Below are positions 28,201 through 35,491 of a DNA stretch of 64,000 bases, one piece after another (the stretch's first letter is position 1; the number at the start of each line of letters is the position of its first letter). The stretch covers positions 1 through 64,000 of the forward strand of contig JAKQSI010000118.1 in NCBI GenBank assembly GCA_029570205.1, written 5' to 3'. This stretch comes from Candidatus Omnitrophota bacterium. Lineage in GTDB: Bacteria > Hinthialibacterota > Hinthialibacteria > Hinthialibacterales > JAKPRU01. Below the pieces are notes generated by a model. That model was not told the origin of the DNA, made no database searches, and worked only from the letters and a program-made list of their open reading frames with translations. A program made the position numbers and the translations under genes.

Positions 28201-28768
28201 ACGCGTTGCGGGGATTATTGTAGAGGTTAAGCGTCGCACGGCGAAAGCGAGCGGCGACCGATTCGCCATTCTGACCCTGGAAGATCTGACGGGAACCGTC
28301 GAGGTAGCCGTGATGCCGAAGGTACTGGAGGCGAAAGGGCATCTGATCGCTGAGGAGCGTATTGTAGTTGTTTCCGGAAGAGGCGAGCGACGGGGAGACC
28401 AGGTTTCGGTACGGGCCGATACGTTGTGTACCCTGGAGGAAGCATGGTCGCAGTATATTGCGCGGGTACATATTCGGATGCAGGCGTCCGGGATGGACGA
28501 TCATCGGCTGAAATCTCTCGGCGAAATGTTGCAGCAGCATCCGGGACGGATTCCGGTAACGCTTCATATCTTGATCCCGGGTATGGGTGAGGTCCTCTAC
28601 GAGGTCGAGCAGAGTTTCCATGTGAGTCCCGGCCCGGATTTGCAGGAATCGGTAGAACTTCTTCTGGATGAAGAATCGGTCTGGTTCAGCAAAACAAGCC
28701 CCTCTTCGAGTAGCGGGAACGGGTACGGTAACGGGCGAAACGGCAGCCGGCGGATACGAAGCAATTAA
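25250..28768 (+). CDS. dnaE: DNA polymerase III subunit alpha
   Basis: A 1172-residue replicative polymerase of the DnaE1 type. The N-terminal PHP domain starts FVHLHVHSTYSLLDGA; the palm active site is PDIDIDFSD with acidic residues around 401-405; GRGSAAGSVVAYCLRI precedes it. The fingers include ALYRPGPLGSGMVDDFIKRK and GYGFNKSHSAAYA. A C-terminal OB domain (VRVAGIIVEVKRRTAKASGD) is near residue 985. The ATG at 25250 follows GAGGA. The last 20 residues are a Ser/Gly/Asn-rich tail. Confidence 0.98.
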   Translation: MPTSFVHLHVHSTYSLLDGACRIEDLVKCTAGLGMNALALTDHGNMHGALEFYWACEKEGIRPIIGCELYFTRGDLKGKNGETDRDNYHLILLAKDVEGYRNLLKLVSFAHLEGFYYRPRINWDVLKNHHRGLICTSACLKGEVPSLLLHNRYDEAKRVSGEFARLFGEGNFYLEVQNNGLPEQRRINQALREVSQELSIPLAASTDVHYISPDDADTQDILIRIGTRKTLDEENPLGMKTRELYLKSAEMMRNQLPDFSDALDNTRDIARRCNLELKYDGKTLHMPKFEIPSEEESKEAFLRRLVWKGAGERYGTVTEEIRERIERELAVIIGQNFTAYFLIVWDFMRYAHEQGISTGPGRGSAAGSVVAYCLRITDIDPLEHVLLFERFLNPDRISPPDIDIDFSDLRRDEVIRYVQNKYGHDHVAQIATFGTIGAKNAIRDVGRVMAIPPSECDRICKLVPEQLGISLEEALKESPELRQLRDQDPRYRELFERAMSIEGMVRQTSTHAAGVIIAPTELTQYTPLMRGADKEEDICTQYSMKSLEKIGLLKMDFLGLKNLSIIDRCLQLIRETRGEEIDIARIPLDDYPTYELLGRAKTNGVFQLESTGMKDILKKLKPTQFSDLVAILALYRPGPLGSGMVDDFIKRKHGRQKITYDHPLLEPILRETYGTILYQEQVMRIASAIAGFTLGQADIMRRAMGKKDLELLNEQKNLFLEGAVKNNVPRETASKLWDLIHHFAGYGFNKSHSAAYAIITYRTAWLKAHYPKEFLAALMTADMGNTTQINKYRKDSKEMAIEILPPDINQSGEDFSITSTGIRFGLAAIKNVGAGAVKCMIRERERKGLYRSLQDFCVRAEPGAINRGVVESMIRAGAFDSLGHTRNTLLTALPDVLERAQGEARDRATGQISLFGDMDEEETREEELKELPELPGDELLRYEKLLLGNYITGHPLAEYESELNLFSTVSAEELNDESASLDAVRVAGIIVEVKRRTAKASGDRFAILTLEDLTGTVEVAVMPKVLEAKGHLIAEERIVVVSGRGERRGDQVSVRADTLCTLEEAWSQYIARVHIRMQASGMDDHRLKSLGEMLQQHPGRIPVTLHILIPGMGEVLYEVEQSFHVSPGPDLQESVELLLDEESVWFSKTSPSSSSGNGYGNGRNGSRRIRSN

Positions 28769-29094
28769 CGGCTAGCCTATGCATTGCATTCGCAGGGATC
28801 CGCTCCGAAACCACAAGGCGGAAACCCATGCGGCTTTTTTCTTCTGATGAACCTGCGCGGCCCTCTTTTGGTAGATCCGCTCGGAAACTGACCCGTTTGT
28901 CTGTCTAGTTGTTGATCCCCCGCGATGTCTTACCCGTCATCTTGATCTCTTTCAAGTTGTTTTTTCTGAAAAATATATTTCTATCTATATTATTATCATT
29001 CCGGCTGTGGAGGATGTGAGCAGATGCCTGGAATGGGCTATGGATTCTGTTAGCTGGGTCAATTTCCGGTCGGACTGTGACCAAGAAACCTTCA
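28769..29094. other. Intergenic region between dnaE and the beta-helix gene
   Basis: About 330 bases between convergent genes, with no gene signature. A strongly AT-rich patch lies at about 28955-29000. A terminator for dnaE could not be identified; the only strong hairpin is at the far end and serves the opposite strand. Confidence 0.5.
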
Positions 29095-29131
29095 CAATAA
29101 AAACGGGCCTGACAGAGGGCGCCAGGCCCGT
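29095..29131 (-). terminator. Rho-independent terminator of the beta-helix gene
   Basis: ACGGGCCTG (29103-29111) and CAGGCCCGT (29123-29131) form a perfect 9-bp GC-rich stem with an 11-base loop. Read on the minus strand the stem is followed by TTTTTATTG. It lies 22 bases past the stop of the minus-strand gene ending at 29153. Confidence 0.9.
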
Positions 29132-29152
29132 TGCAAGGATCATTCGAAATTC

Positions 29153-30610
29153 TCAGTAAACCGACCATTCGTCGATTGCCGTTCCCATCGGTCCCTGGGA
29201 ACCGATATAGGTCCCTCCTTGTCCCGCTGTCTTGACAGGCGAATCGGCGGCCAGTTTAAATCCGTCCCGTGTGAACGTCCCAAAATCGCCGCTCGGATTC
29301 ACGTACTTCGGGTCCACTTCCAGGTTGTTTGAACCCGTAACATTCGTGAATGGCTCACTGGCAACAAAGACATTGCAGTAGTTTGCGGTCAGGGCATTTG
29401 GTTCATAATGCGTGGGATCGTTGACATTACCGTTGTACAGTCCGCTGTCGCCGACAACATTCGTGTTGGTCATGGTCAACGCCAGTCCCGCTGTGGCGCC
29501 GACATCCACACGGACTTCGTAAGGCAGGTTGCCTGTCAGGACATTCTGGTAGAAGTCGCAGTGGTGCACGCTGACCGCGGTTTCCTCGCCGCTGTCATGC
29601 AGCCAGAGACCCTCCCCGTTGCTGCCGGCCGCGATACACCCGGTAATCGTAATTTCCCCCTCTTCAATCTCCATGCCTTGGCCCTCGCTGCCGATAAACA
29701 CGGAGTTTTCGACCGTTCCAATGATGGGCCGGGTGCCGCGCGTTCCATCCATATCCACATTAAACCCATCACCTCGGCATCCCAGAACAGTGCAATTCCT
29801 GACCACATTGTATCCGCCGCCGAGCTGGATGCCGCCGTTGCAATTGATGATGGTGTTGTTCTCAAACAAGTTGCCCGAACCTTTGGCAACAGTGGCATCG
29901 GAGCTGTTCGGATAAGCCCCGTCATCGACCTCGATGCCGGTCTCCTCGCAGTTTTGGATAGTGCAGTTTCGGATGGTGACGGATGGATCCGTCGGGGTTC
30001 CACTCTGAAGTTTGGCGACGGTGGGGCCATAGTTCGCCAGTTCGACAAGGCAATTCTCAATCAGCACACCTGTGGGAGCGGTCTGTACGCCTGCTGTAAT
30101 GATGCTGAGGTTGTCTCCCGGATATCCGGTTCCTGCGCCGCCGGCTCCTCGAATGGTGCAATTCCGAACAGTAACATTGCTGCAATCGAATAGGCTCACA
30201 ATCGCGCTGAGTCCCCCCGCATTTAAGGCCGTGGTGGAGTTCTCAAAAGTGATTCCTTCGATGAGAACTCCCTGGCAACCAAAAAATAAGGCTCCCATAT
30301 AGTCGATCCCGGGGATTCCCAAGGCTTCAACACGTTCCATGTTGTTCTTGGCCCGAATCGTTGGAGTCTGCCCTTCGGCAGCCCGCAGCGTAAACGAGGC
30401 CGCCAAGCCCGCCGCTGCGCCTGCGATGATATCCTCATCGTAGGTGGCGCTATCGCCGATGATAATCGTGTCCCCATTCTTGATCGATGCCAATGCCATC
30501 GCCACGCTGGCGACAGTTCCTGTGCCATCTTTCTTCACCGTGACCGTGGCCCCCATGGCCGTTGAGACGATCAAGGCCACAGCCACCGCAACAACGAACG
30601 TGCGCATCAT
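29153..30610 (-). CDS. Secreted right-handed parallel beta-helix repeat protein
   Basis: A 485-residue protein with a Sec signal peptide (RTFVVAVAVALIVSTAMGA). The rest is a series of roughly 25-residue coils typical of pectate-lyase-like helices: VLIENCLVELANYG, VTIRNCTIQNCEETGIEV, NVVRNCTVLGCRGDGFNV. This DUF1565/NosD-like fold is common in carbohydrate-active or surface proteins; no catalytic residues can be assigned. AAAGGAG precedes the first ATG. A terminator follows. The upstream gene on the same strand is a radical SAM protein, 120 bases away. Confidence 0.85.
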   Translation of the reverse strand: MMRTFVVAVAVALIVSTAMGATVTVKKDGTGTVASVAMALASIKNGDTIIIGDSATYDEDIIAGAAAGLAASFTLRAAEGQTPTIRAKNNMERVEALGIPGIDYMGALFFGCQGVLIEGITFENSTTALNAGGLSAIVSLFDCSNVTVRNCTIRGAGGAGTGYPGDNLSIITAGVQTAPTGVLIENCLVELANYGPTVAKLQSGTPTDPSVTIRNCTIQNCEETGIEVDDGAYPNSSDATVAKGSGNLFENNTIINCNGGIQLGGGYNVVRNCTVLGCRGDGFNVDMDGTRGTRPIIGTVENSVFIGSEGQGMEIEEGEITITGCIAAGSNGEGLWLHDSGEETAVSVHHCDFYQNVLTGNLPYEVRVDVGATAGLALTMTNTNVVGDSGLYNGNVNDPTHYEPNALTANYCNVFVASEPFTNVTGSNNLEVDPKYVNPSGDFGTFTRDGFKLAADSPVKTAGQGGTYIGSQGPMGTAIDEWSVY

Positions 30611-30730
30611 GTCCGATTACTCCTTTCCAGTCACTCTATAGTACGGCCGTCCAATGCGGCCCTTTTCGTGATTATAGAGCAGAACAGACCCTTTGAGAAG
30701 CAGGAAATTGAACAAAAATCACACGAATAA

Positions 30731-32212
30731 TCAAAAAAGATGGCGGGCAAATCGTCGAAAGGCCATGAATACCCGCTTGGCCTCGCCCGGATGGCAAATC
30801 AGAGTCTGCAACATGCGGAGGCAATACCGGGGAGCGAGATAGTATCGTCGCCTGGCTTCATCGCAGAATTGCATCAGTTCTTTGGCGGAGAGTTCCGGGG
30901 TATCAATCAGGCATCGGTGCTGCCCGGTTTCGGTCAACCAATCGCGATAACCGGATGCGTGGAGGTAGTTGTTCTCCTTTGCCCATTGATAGGCGGCCGT
31001 TCCGGGGTAAACCATGATGGGGAAAAACTGCGCAGTATCGCAGGAGAGTCTCTTGGCATACTGAAATGTGTTTTCGAGGCTTTCGCGTGTTTCGCCCGGT
31101 CCGCCGAGAAGGAAGCAGCCGTGAATCATAATTCCTGCGCGGCGGGCATCCTCCCGGAAGCGAATTCCACGGTCCGAGTTTTGCCCCTTGCGCATACCTT
31201 TCAGCACCCCGTTATCCGCGCTTTCGAACCCGACACAGAGTAACCGACAACCTGCTCGTTTCATTAGAGATAGAGTTTCCAGGTCAACATCGGTTCGAGA
31301 ATTGGCGGTCCACGGAAGACGGTTTCCGGAGCGGATCAGTTCTTCACAGATCGCCCATGTCCGTTCCTTATTCGCAGTGAACGTGTCATCCTCAATAAAC
31401 ACCTCGCGGACAGAGGGGATATCGCGCCGGATATACTCAAATTCGCTTGCAACGGACTGCGGGCTGCGGGTCCGGTACTGATGACCGTGCATCACTTGGG
31501 GATACAGACAGAACAGGCAGTGGAAAGGACATCCCCGGCCGGTGATGATGGTGACAACCGGATGACGGGTGATCGAATAGAAGTAATCCTCGATACGCAG
31601 GTGTCTTTTGTAGACTTGGCTGACCCAGGGAAGTGAGTCGAGATCCTTTATTTTGTCCCTCGGTTGCGCTGCCAGATCAGCCCCCTCTGTGTCCGAATCG
31701 CTCTTCCCAAGACTGGGGCGGGGCAGGGAGCGGTTGACGATTGCTGTGCCGGGTACGCCGATGGCCTCTTCCCCGCGTTCTTTGCGTCGGCAAAGATCCA
31801 CCACGGTTTCATCGTATTCACCCAAACAGACTCCTCGGAGATCCGGGTACGTTCGGAGGGTTTCCTCATAAGTAGCGGTGACATGAGTCCCGACGGGGAA
31901 AACCCAGGTTTCCGGGAATTGCCGCTGCATGCTTTGGGCAAGCGCGAGATCACTTTCGGCGCTGGGGGTGCTGGTGTCAATGAAAACAAGTTGCGGTTCC
32001 CAGGACCGCATGAGACGAAAAACGGCCTCATTATCCATACCAGTGGCGGGACAATCCACGAGTTTGGTTTCAAATCCCTCCCGTTCCACCATGCCGGTCG
32101 CATACGCGGGCCAGATCGGGTAATACAGTGTGCCGGAACGAATTACGCCGGGACTTCTCTGGCTGCGCGAGTAGCGGGGCAAAAACGGAGGATTTAGAAA
32201 AAGAACACGCAT
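30731..32212 (-). CDS. B12-binding-type radical SAM protein
   Basis: A 493-residue protein. The N-terminal part (RVLFLNPPFLPRYSRSQ, then PQLVFIDTSTPSAESDLAL) looks like the cobalamin-binding Rossmann domain of the BchE/hopanoid-type class, though the DxHxxG motif is not evident. The radical SAM cluster motif CPFHCLFC has cysteines at 228, 232 and 235, followed by VFIEDDTFTANKER. The substrate is unknown; relatives modify lipids, natural products or tetrapyrroles. It is divergent from the cobalamin riboswitch operon. Confidence 0.85.
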   Translation of the reverse strand: MRVLFLNPPFLPRYSRSQRSPGVIRSGTLYYPIWPAYATGMVEREGFETKLVDCPATGMDNEAVFRLMRSWEPQLVFIDTSTPSAESDLALAQSMQRQFPETWVFPVGTHVTATYEETLRTYPDLRGVCLGEYDETVVDLCRRKERGEEAIGVPGTAIVNRSLPRPSLGKSDSDTEGADLAAQPRDKIKDLDSLPWVSQVYKRHLRIEDYFYSITRHPVVTIITGRGCPFHCLFCLYPQVMHGHQYRTRSPQSVASEFEYIRRDIPSVREVFIEDDTFTANKERTWAICEELIRSGNRLPWTANSRTDVDLETLSLMKRAGCRLLCVGFESADNGVLKGMRKGQNSDRGIRFREDARRAGIMIHGCFLLGGPGETRESLENTFQYAKRLSCDTAQFFPIMVYPGTAAYQWAKENNYLHASGYRDWLTETGQHRCLIDTPELSAKELMQFCDEARRRYYLAPRYCLRMLQTLICHPGEAKRVFMAFRRFARHLF

Positions 32213-32570
32213 GATGGAGTGGGCCGATATTCACAGATCGGAAGGCTCTACCGCCTGCGGGTGAGCGAACCGTACAGCTGCCCGCCTCGGCGCTCGGGTC
32301 GCTTTCCAGCGGAGCCTTATCTCCCGGCGAGCAAGCACCAGTATACTTGGATTCTTCGGACAGAGAAGAACAGAAACAAACCGAATTCCCTGTCACCAAG
32401 ACGAAAAATGTGTTCTCCATGTCCCCGAACAGGTGTTACCTGTGTCTTCGGTGCAAACAGACCTGATGGATGAGATTTATTCCCGGGCCATCAATCTTCC
32501 CGAGCAGTCTGTCAAGCCAATTCGTTTATGGGTCACTGGCAATTCCACCCAGACCGTCTTATCATATCTC

Positions 32571-32757
32571 TTATCGGTGGGTCAACAGGGAAGCCGGTAC
32601 GAGTCCGGCGCGGTCCCGCCACTGTAACCGGGAACGAAACCTCAATCGCCATTGTCTCCCTCTCAAGGAGATGAGAAGGCGAGGAAGTAGGAACCCTTAT
32701 CGGACGAATGCACGATGAGGAGATGGCCCGGAAGCCAGGAAACCTGCCCTCCGATCA
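32571..32757 (+). promoter_or_regulatory. Cobalamin riboswitch
   Basis: The conserved B12 elements are all present: AGGGAAGCCGGT, AGTCCGG, the core CCCGCCACTGTAACCGGG and the B12 box region GAAGCCAGGAAACCTGCC. P1 closes with ATCGG (32573-32577) and CCGAT (32751-32755). The peripheral arm around 32650-32690 is extended. It lies in a 680-base leader and reads toward a pseudopilin gene and btuCD, so adenosylcobalamin should repress that operon. The remaining leader (32213-32570) shows no gene. Confidence 0.95.
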
Positions 32758-32892
32758 CCCCGGGAACCTGGAAGCTGACCGAGGAGAATGCTCCGGTGTG
32801 AGAGAACGAATCTTGCAATATCACCGCCTTTTGTCGTTCCGAATCGCAGCGCCGTCATTCACTCGCACATCTTCCGTTCTCCGCGTACGAGG

Positions 32893-33612
32893 ATGCGCCT
32901 GAGAATGTCAGTGTCCTTTTCTTCAAAAACCGGCGGATTTACGCTGATCGAAATCCTGATTGTTGTCGCGATTATCGGTGTCCTTTCCGCAATCGTAAGC
33001 GCAAACTATTTTGAGGCTGTCGAGCGCGCCGACAAGGCCGCGTGTCAGCAAAACCTCCACACCGTCTATTCGGCCCTGCAATCGTACCGACTCGACTATA
33101 ACCGATTCCCCCCGGGCGATGGTCTTGCGGATATGCGCTCCCATCCTGATCTCACCGTGTTCGGATGCGGCCCGGCGGCGAACGGCTATTGGAGCGGTGT
33201 CTCCCTGCTCCTGACCGAGCTGGGATACTGCTCCGAAGACAGCCTGTATTGCCCGGCATTGAGACGCGCCCACTATACACCGGTTCCCGCGTATTCCGCT
33301 TCCGGCCAATCCGGATTCTCCGGCAAACAGATTCCACAGTGGCGTTATCTCCGTTTCGCTTACAACAGTGCGGCAACCGATTCAGGCGGATACGAGGGGG
33401 GAGAACAAAATATCGAGAAAGATCTCGATGCGGATATCTGGCTGGTGCGCTGCCTGCACCTGGATATCGGACAATTCGATAAGGAACGAGATATTCCTTT
33501 CCCGTTTCGAGTAAACATCGATGAAGAAAATCCCGCTTGCAGCTGGTATGGAGAGTTCGAACTGACTCTCCAGGGATCCATTCGGCTTCGCCCGGTCGAG
33601 CGGCGAAATTGA
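32893..33612 (+). CDS. Pseudopilin-like protein under the cobalamin riboswitch
   Basis: A 239-residue protein with a class III leader: a basic segment, then GGFTLIEILIVVAIIGVLSA, a GFTLIE cleavage site plus hydrophobic helix. After it come NYFEAVERADKAACQQNLHT and a globular domain of about 190 residues with five cysteines (AACQQN, TVFGCGP, LGYCSEDSLYCP). ATG 32893 or 32905 may be the start; neither has an ideal site. It is the first gene after the riboswitch and 55 bases before btuC, so it is probably cotranscribed with the B12 importer. A role in cobamide capture is possible but inferred only from position. Confidence 0.8.
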   Translation: MRLRMSVSFSSKTGGFTLIEILIVVAIIGVLSAIVSANYFEAVERADKAACQQNLHTVYSALQSYRLDYNRFPPGDGLADMRSHPDLTVFGCGPAANGYWSGVSLLLTELGYCSEDSLYCPALRRAHYTPVPAYSASGQSGFSGKQIPQWRYLRFAYNSAATDSGGYEGGEQNIEKDLDADIWLVRCLHLDIGQFDKERDIPFPFRVNIDEENPACSWYGEFELTLQGSIRLRPVERRN

Positions 33613-33667
33613 CCCGGCTCTTCGACCGTGCCATTCCGACGGACATTTGACATCTGGAAACCTGTTT

Positions 33668-34648
33668 ATGAAAAATCCCCGTCGCCTGATTGCCCCGTTA
33701 ATCGCCTCCCTTGCGGCGCTGGTTTGGGTGGAAATCTCGATAGGACCGGTGGGGCTGTCTTTTGCAGACCTGCTTGCCGCGCTGGCATCTCCGGAATCGG
33801 CGAACGGCGTGATTATCTGGGATTTACGCATTCCGAGAATCGTTTATGCGCTTTGTGTCGGCAGCGGGTTGGCGGTATGTGGATTGGCATTACAGGGGCT
33901 TTTCAGAAATCCGTTAGCCGAACCGTTTACGCTGGGGATTTCCGGTGGAGCCGCTCTCGGTGCGGTTCTTGTCTTGACTACCGGTCTGCCGTTCGGCTCG
34001 GTGGGCATGGCCGCGGCGTCCTTTTTGGGCGCTCTGGTTGTTTGTCTGGTCGTTTATTTGCTGGCCGCTCGCACACTTTTTTCCGCAACCGCGCTGATTC
34101 TGGGCGGTGTGATGCTCGGATTTTTCGCTCAATCCGGGGTCCTGCTCGCCATTGCGCTGGCGCCGGGCCTGCGCGCCCAGGGAGCCATGATGTGGCTGAT
34201 GGGAGACATGAGTTACGCGCCGAGGGATCTTCTTCTTCCTGTACTCACTCTAACCGCGGTCGGCGTGGTGTTCCTGTTCCGTCAAGCCCGTGGATTAAAC
34301 GTCCTCTCTTTGGGAGATGAGAAAGCAACCTCCCTCGGCCTGAATGTGCCCCGATTGCGGCGCAACGTATTTCTGGGGTGCAGCCTGATTACCGGGACCA
34401 CTGTCGCGGTGCTGGGCATCATCGGCTTCGTCGGCTTGATTATCCCGAATGCCGTCCGGCGATTGGCGGGCGGCGACCATCGAACACTGTTTCCGCTGTC
34501 CGCACTGGCAGGGGCCTGTTTTATTCTTCTCTGCGATGTCCTGGCCCGTTCGCTACTCGATCCTGTCGAGTTGCCGCTCGGCATCGTTACAGGATTTGTC
34601 GGCAGTCTCGCGTTCTTATGGATTTTCGTATCCCGTAAACGGGTGTGA
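33668..34648 (+). CDS. btuC: Cobalamin-type ABC transporter permease (FecCD/BtuC family)
   Basis: A 326-residue inner-membrane permease with about ten helices. Family sequence includes WDLRIPRIVYALCVGSGLAV with CGLALQGLFRNPLAEP, then LGISGGAALGAVLV, and the coupling loop GFVGLIIPNAVRRLAGGDHR. FecCD permeases also carry iron siderophores and heme; the riboswitch upstream argues for cobamides. The ATG at 33668 is the first in-frame ATG. No substrate-binding protein (BtuF) is encoded in the operon. Confidence 0.9.
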   Translation: MKNPRRLIAPLIASLAALVWVEISIGPVGLSFADLLAALASPESANGVIIWDLRIPRIVYALCVGSGLAVCGLALQGLFRNPLAEPFTLGISGGAALGAVLVLTTGLPFGSVGMAAASFLGALVVCLVVYLLAARTLFSATALILGGVMLGFFAQSGVLLAIALAPGLRAQGAMMWLMGDMSYAPRDLLLPVLTLTAVGVVFLFRQARGLNVLSLGDEKATSLGLNVPRLRRNVFLGCSLITGTTVAVLGIIGFVGLIIPNAVRRLAGGDHRTLFPLSALAGACFILLCDVLARSLLDPVELPLGIVTGFVGSLAFLWIFVSRKRV

Positions 34649-34657
34649 TGCAAAGCC

Positions 34658-35395
34658 ATGCTGAAATTGGAACATGTTGTTATAGAGATTTCCGGAAGAT
34701 ACATTGTCCGTGACTTTTCCGCCGGATTCCCGGAGAAATCTCTAACCTGTATTATCGGCCCAAACGGTGCAGGGAAGAGTACTCTTCTCCGCGCTGTTTC
34801 AAATATCCTTCCGCTTACCCGGGGAACGCTCTCCTTTCAATCGGTCGATCTGCAATCACTACCGGCCCGCGAGCGGGCACGAAGGCTCTCTTATCTTCCT
34901 CAGACCATGCAATATGCTCCATCCTTTCCGGTTTCGCTGTTCGTCGAACTTGGAGGCGATCCCTGGGGCAATGAATGGGAACCGGCGTGGAAGGCGGAAC
35001 ACCTCGAACGTTGCCTGCATCTCTGCAATGTCGCCCATTTGAAGGAACGGGAAGTGGCCACCCTGAGCGGCGGAGAACGCCAGCGCGTCTATCTGGCCCA
35101 GGTGATTTATCAGAATACCCCGGTCATCCTGCTCGATGAACCCAGTTCATTCCTGGACCTGAAAAACATCGTGTTAATCGAAAACGCGCTGGCCCGCATT
35201 CGCGATGACGGGCGAACCATCCTGATGGTGACGCATGATCTGCACACCGTCCGTCGTATCGCAACACAGGTTATCGCCATGAAAGATGGGACACCATTCG
35301 CGGTAGATACGCCCGCTGCAGTTCTAAATCCGTCGCTTATCGCGGAATTGTTCGACCTGGACTGCGAAACATTACGCGAGCGCTTCTTCAAGTGA
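34658..35395 (+). CDS. btuD: Cobalamin-type ABC transporter ATP-binding protein
   Basis: A 245-residue ATPase pairing with the permease nine bases upstream. Walker A is GPNGAGKS, the Q-loop lies in SYLPQT, the signature is LSGGERQR, Walker B is VILLDEPSSFLD and the switch histidine follows in VTHDLHTV. It ends the riboswitch operon; the next gene is convergent, 96 bases away. Confidence 0.92.
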   Translation: MLKLEHVVIEISGRYIVRDFSAGFPEKSLTCIIGPNGAGKSTLLRAVSNILPLTRGTLSFQSVDLQSLPARERARRLSYLPQTMQYAPSFPVSLFVELGGDPWGNEWEPAWKAEHLERCLHLCNVAHLKEREVATLSGGERQRVYLAQVIYQNTPVILLDEPSSFLDLKNIVLIENALARIRDDGRTILMVTHDLHTVRRIATQVIAMKDGTPFAVDTPAAVLNPSLIAELFDLDCETLRERFFK

Positions 35396-35491
35396 TCGCT
35401 ACAGCAATAATTTTCCAAATGCAAATGAGTACAGATTCGCGTTCCGCAAATGAAAGCGTAAACCAACTCGAATTCTTTACAGAATCACGGA

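Noticed and set aside
28790-28840. Terminator after dnaE at the T-run near 28837
   Set aside because: The sequence before the T-run does not form a stem of more than four base pairs.
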